DNA of 64,000 nucleotides from Leptospiraceae bacterium (GTDB lineage Bacteria > Spirochaetota > Leptospiria > Leptospirales > Leptospiraceae): contig JADJSX010000034.1 of NCBI GenBank assembly GCA_016711485.1, positions 124,001 to 188,000 of the forward strand, given 5' to 3'. The notes under the pieces were generated by a model. It was given only the letters and a program-made list of their open reading frames with translations, did no database searches and was not told where the DNA came from. The position numbers and the translations under genes were made by a program. Each line of letters starts with the position of its first letter. Positions within the stretch are counted from its first letter, which is position 1. Positions 63,748 to 64,000 of this stretch are shown in pieces.

Positions 63748-64000
63748 GCCGAACGTGTCACAGTCCCACAAAAGGGGATTACACTTCCTTCGTGTTTGCG
63801 ATACACTTAGGTTACCTCTAAACTTAGCTCTAAAGATAGGTGCAAAGATAGGTAAAAAATTTTATTGGTAAGTTTACACCTATGTTTACCCCCATATTTA
63901 CACCCAAACTAAGTGTATCGCCATCTTATACAAAGTGTATAGAAATAGCAAATTTCCTCTTTAAAAAGTTACCGTTTATTAGAGATTAACCAAAACAAGA
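63748..64000. other. Terminal 253 bases, large inverted-repeat region, no gene
   Basis: GCGATACACTTAG (63798-63810) and its exact inverse CTAAGTGTATCGC (63909-63921) flank about 98 bases. Inside are AGGTGCAAA and TTTACACCT-type segments that pair again, plus repeated TTTACACC, TTTACCCCC and TTTACACCC. It could be the stem of a mobile element end or of the cassette site. No coding frame is supported. Confidence 0.55.

Overview
This is an AT-rich bacterial chromosomal window that reads most naturally as a spirochaete of the Leptospiraceae. That assignment is inference. It rests on many lipoproteins with relaxed spirochaetal lipoboxes (for example cysteine after ...LNC, ...VNC or ...TNC), frequent TTG starts behind good Shine-Dalgarno sites, and the general gene content. 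No rRNA or species-level marker is present.

Left part (1-26.6 kb, mostly minus strand, core functions). After a partial unknown gene come an M23 peptidase lipoprotein, a frameshifted SGNH-hydrolase relic and a tRNA with a CAU anticodon. A tightly packed run follows, in transcription order cheW, cheA, cheB, cheY, scpA, scpB, pheA, tyrA. Its CheA carries a C-terminal CheC-like domain. Next are 5-formyltetrahydrofolate cyclo-ligase, an orphan CHASE4-like membrane sensor and a NagX-like acyltransferase. A type II secretion operon follows (gspC-D-E-F-G in transcription order). Last is a translationally coupled cluster of rhomboid protease, zinc-type dehydrogenase, an 811-residue protein with an adenosylhomocysteinase-like C-terminus, a NUDIX hydrolase and a nitrilase-fold protein whose catalytic Cys appears replaced by Ser.

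Middle part (26.7-49.7 kb, mixed strands, metabolism and envelope). It holds DinB, GlpX, a PAP2 phosphatase, a flippase, a cyclic-nucleotide-binding patatin, a sodium/solute symporter, PlsC-like and LpxL-like acyltransferases, a DUF3089 lipoprotein, a cysteine desulfurase, TPR proteins and a LolA/B-like lipoprotein. A secreted lipase locus has a foldase-like chaperone and two near-identical lipase genes; one copy is broken by two single-base deletions. The type II secretion genes elsewhere in the window are a plausible export route for the lipase. Gaps in this part hold small dispersed repeats, including two short elements with TGTGTAAA...TTTACACAGTCC ends.

Right part (49.7-64 kb, accessory). 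A type III restriction locus has an intact Res gene, but its Mod gene is decayed through the target-recognition region. A RAYT (REP-associated tyrosine transposase) gene lies between them. Long perfect palindromes of one sequence family occur in frame inside the RAYT gene and inside the mod relic, and a related one lies at 14.1 kb. Next come a toxin-first PIN toxin-antitoxin pair, an extra antitoxin-like gene and a UvrD-type helicase with a RecB-like nuclease end.

The last 4 kb hold three same-direction single-gene units: a lipoprotein, a TerB-N protein and a HEPN-like protein. Each is followed by a motif of the form CGYCTAAC, and the first two also have an inverted GTTAGRY partner. This looks like an integron-type cassette array, though no integrase is visible here. 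It is the best candidate in the window for an undescribed mobile or defence system.
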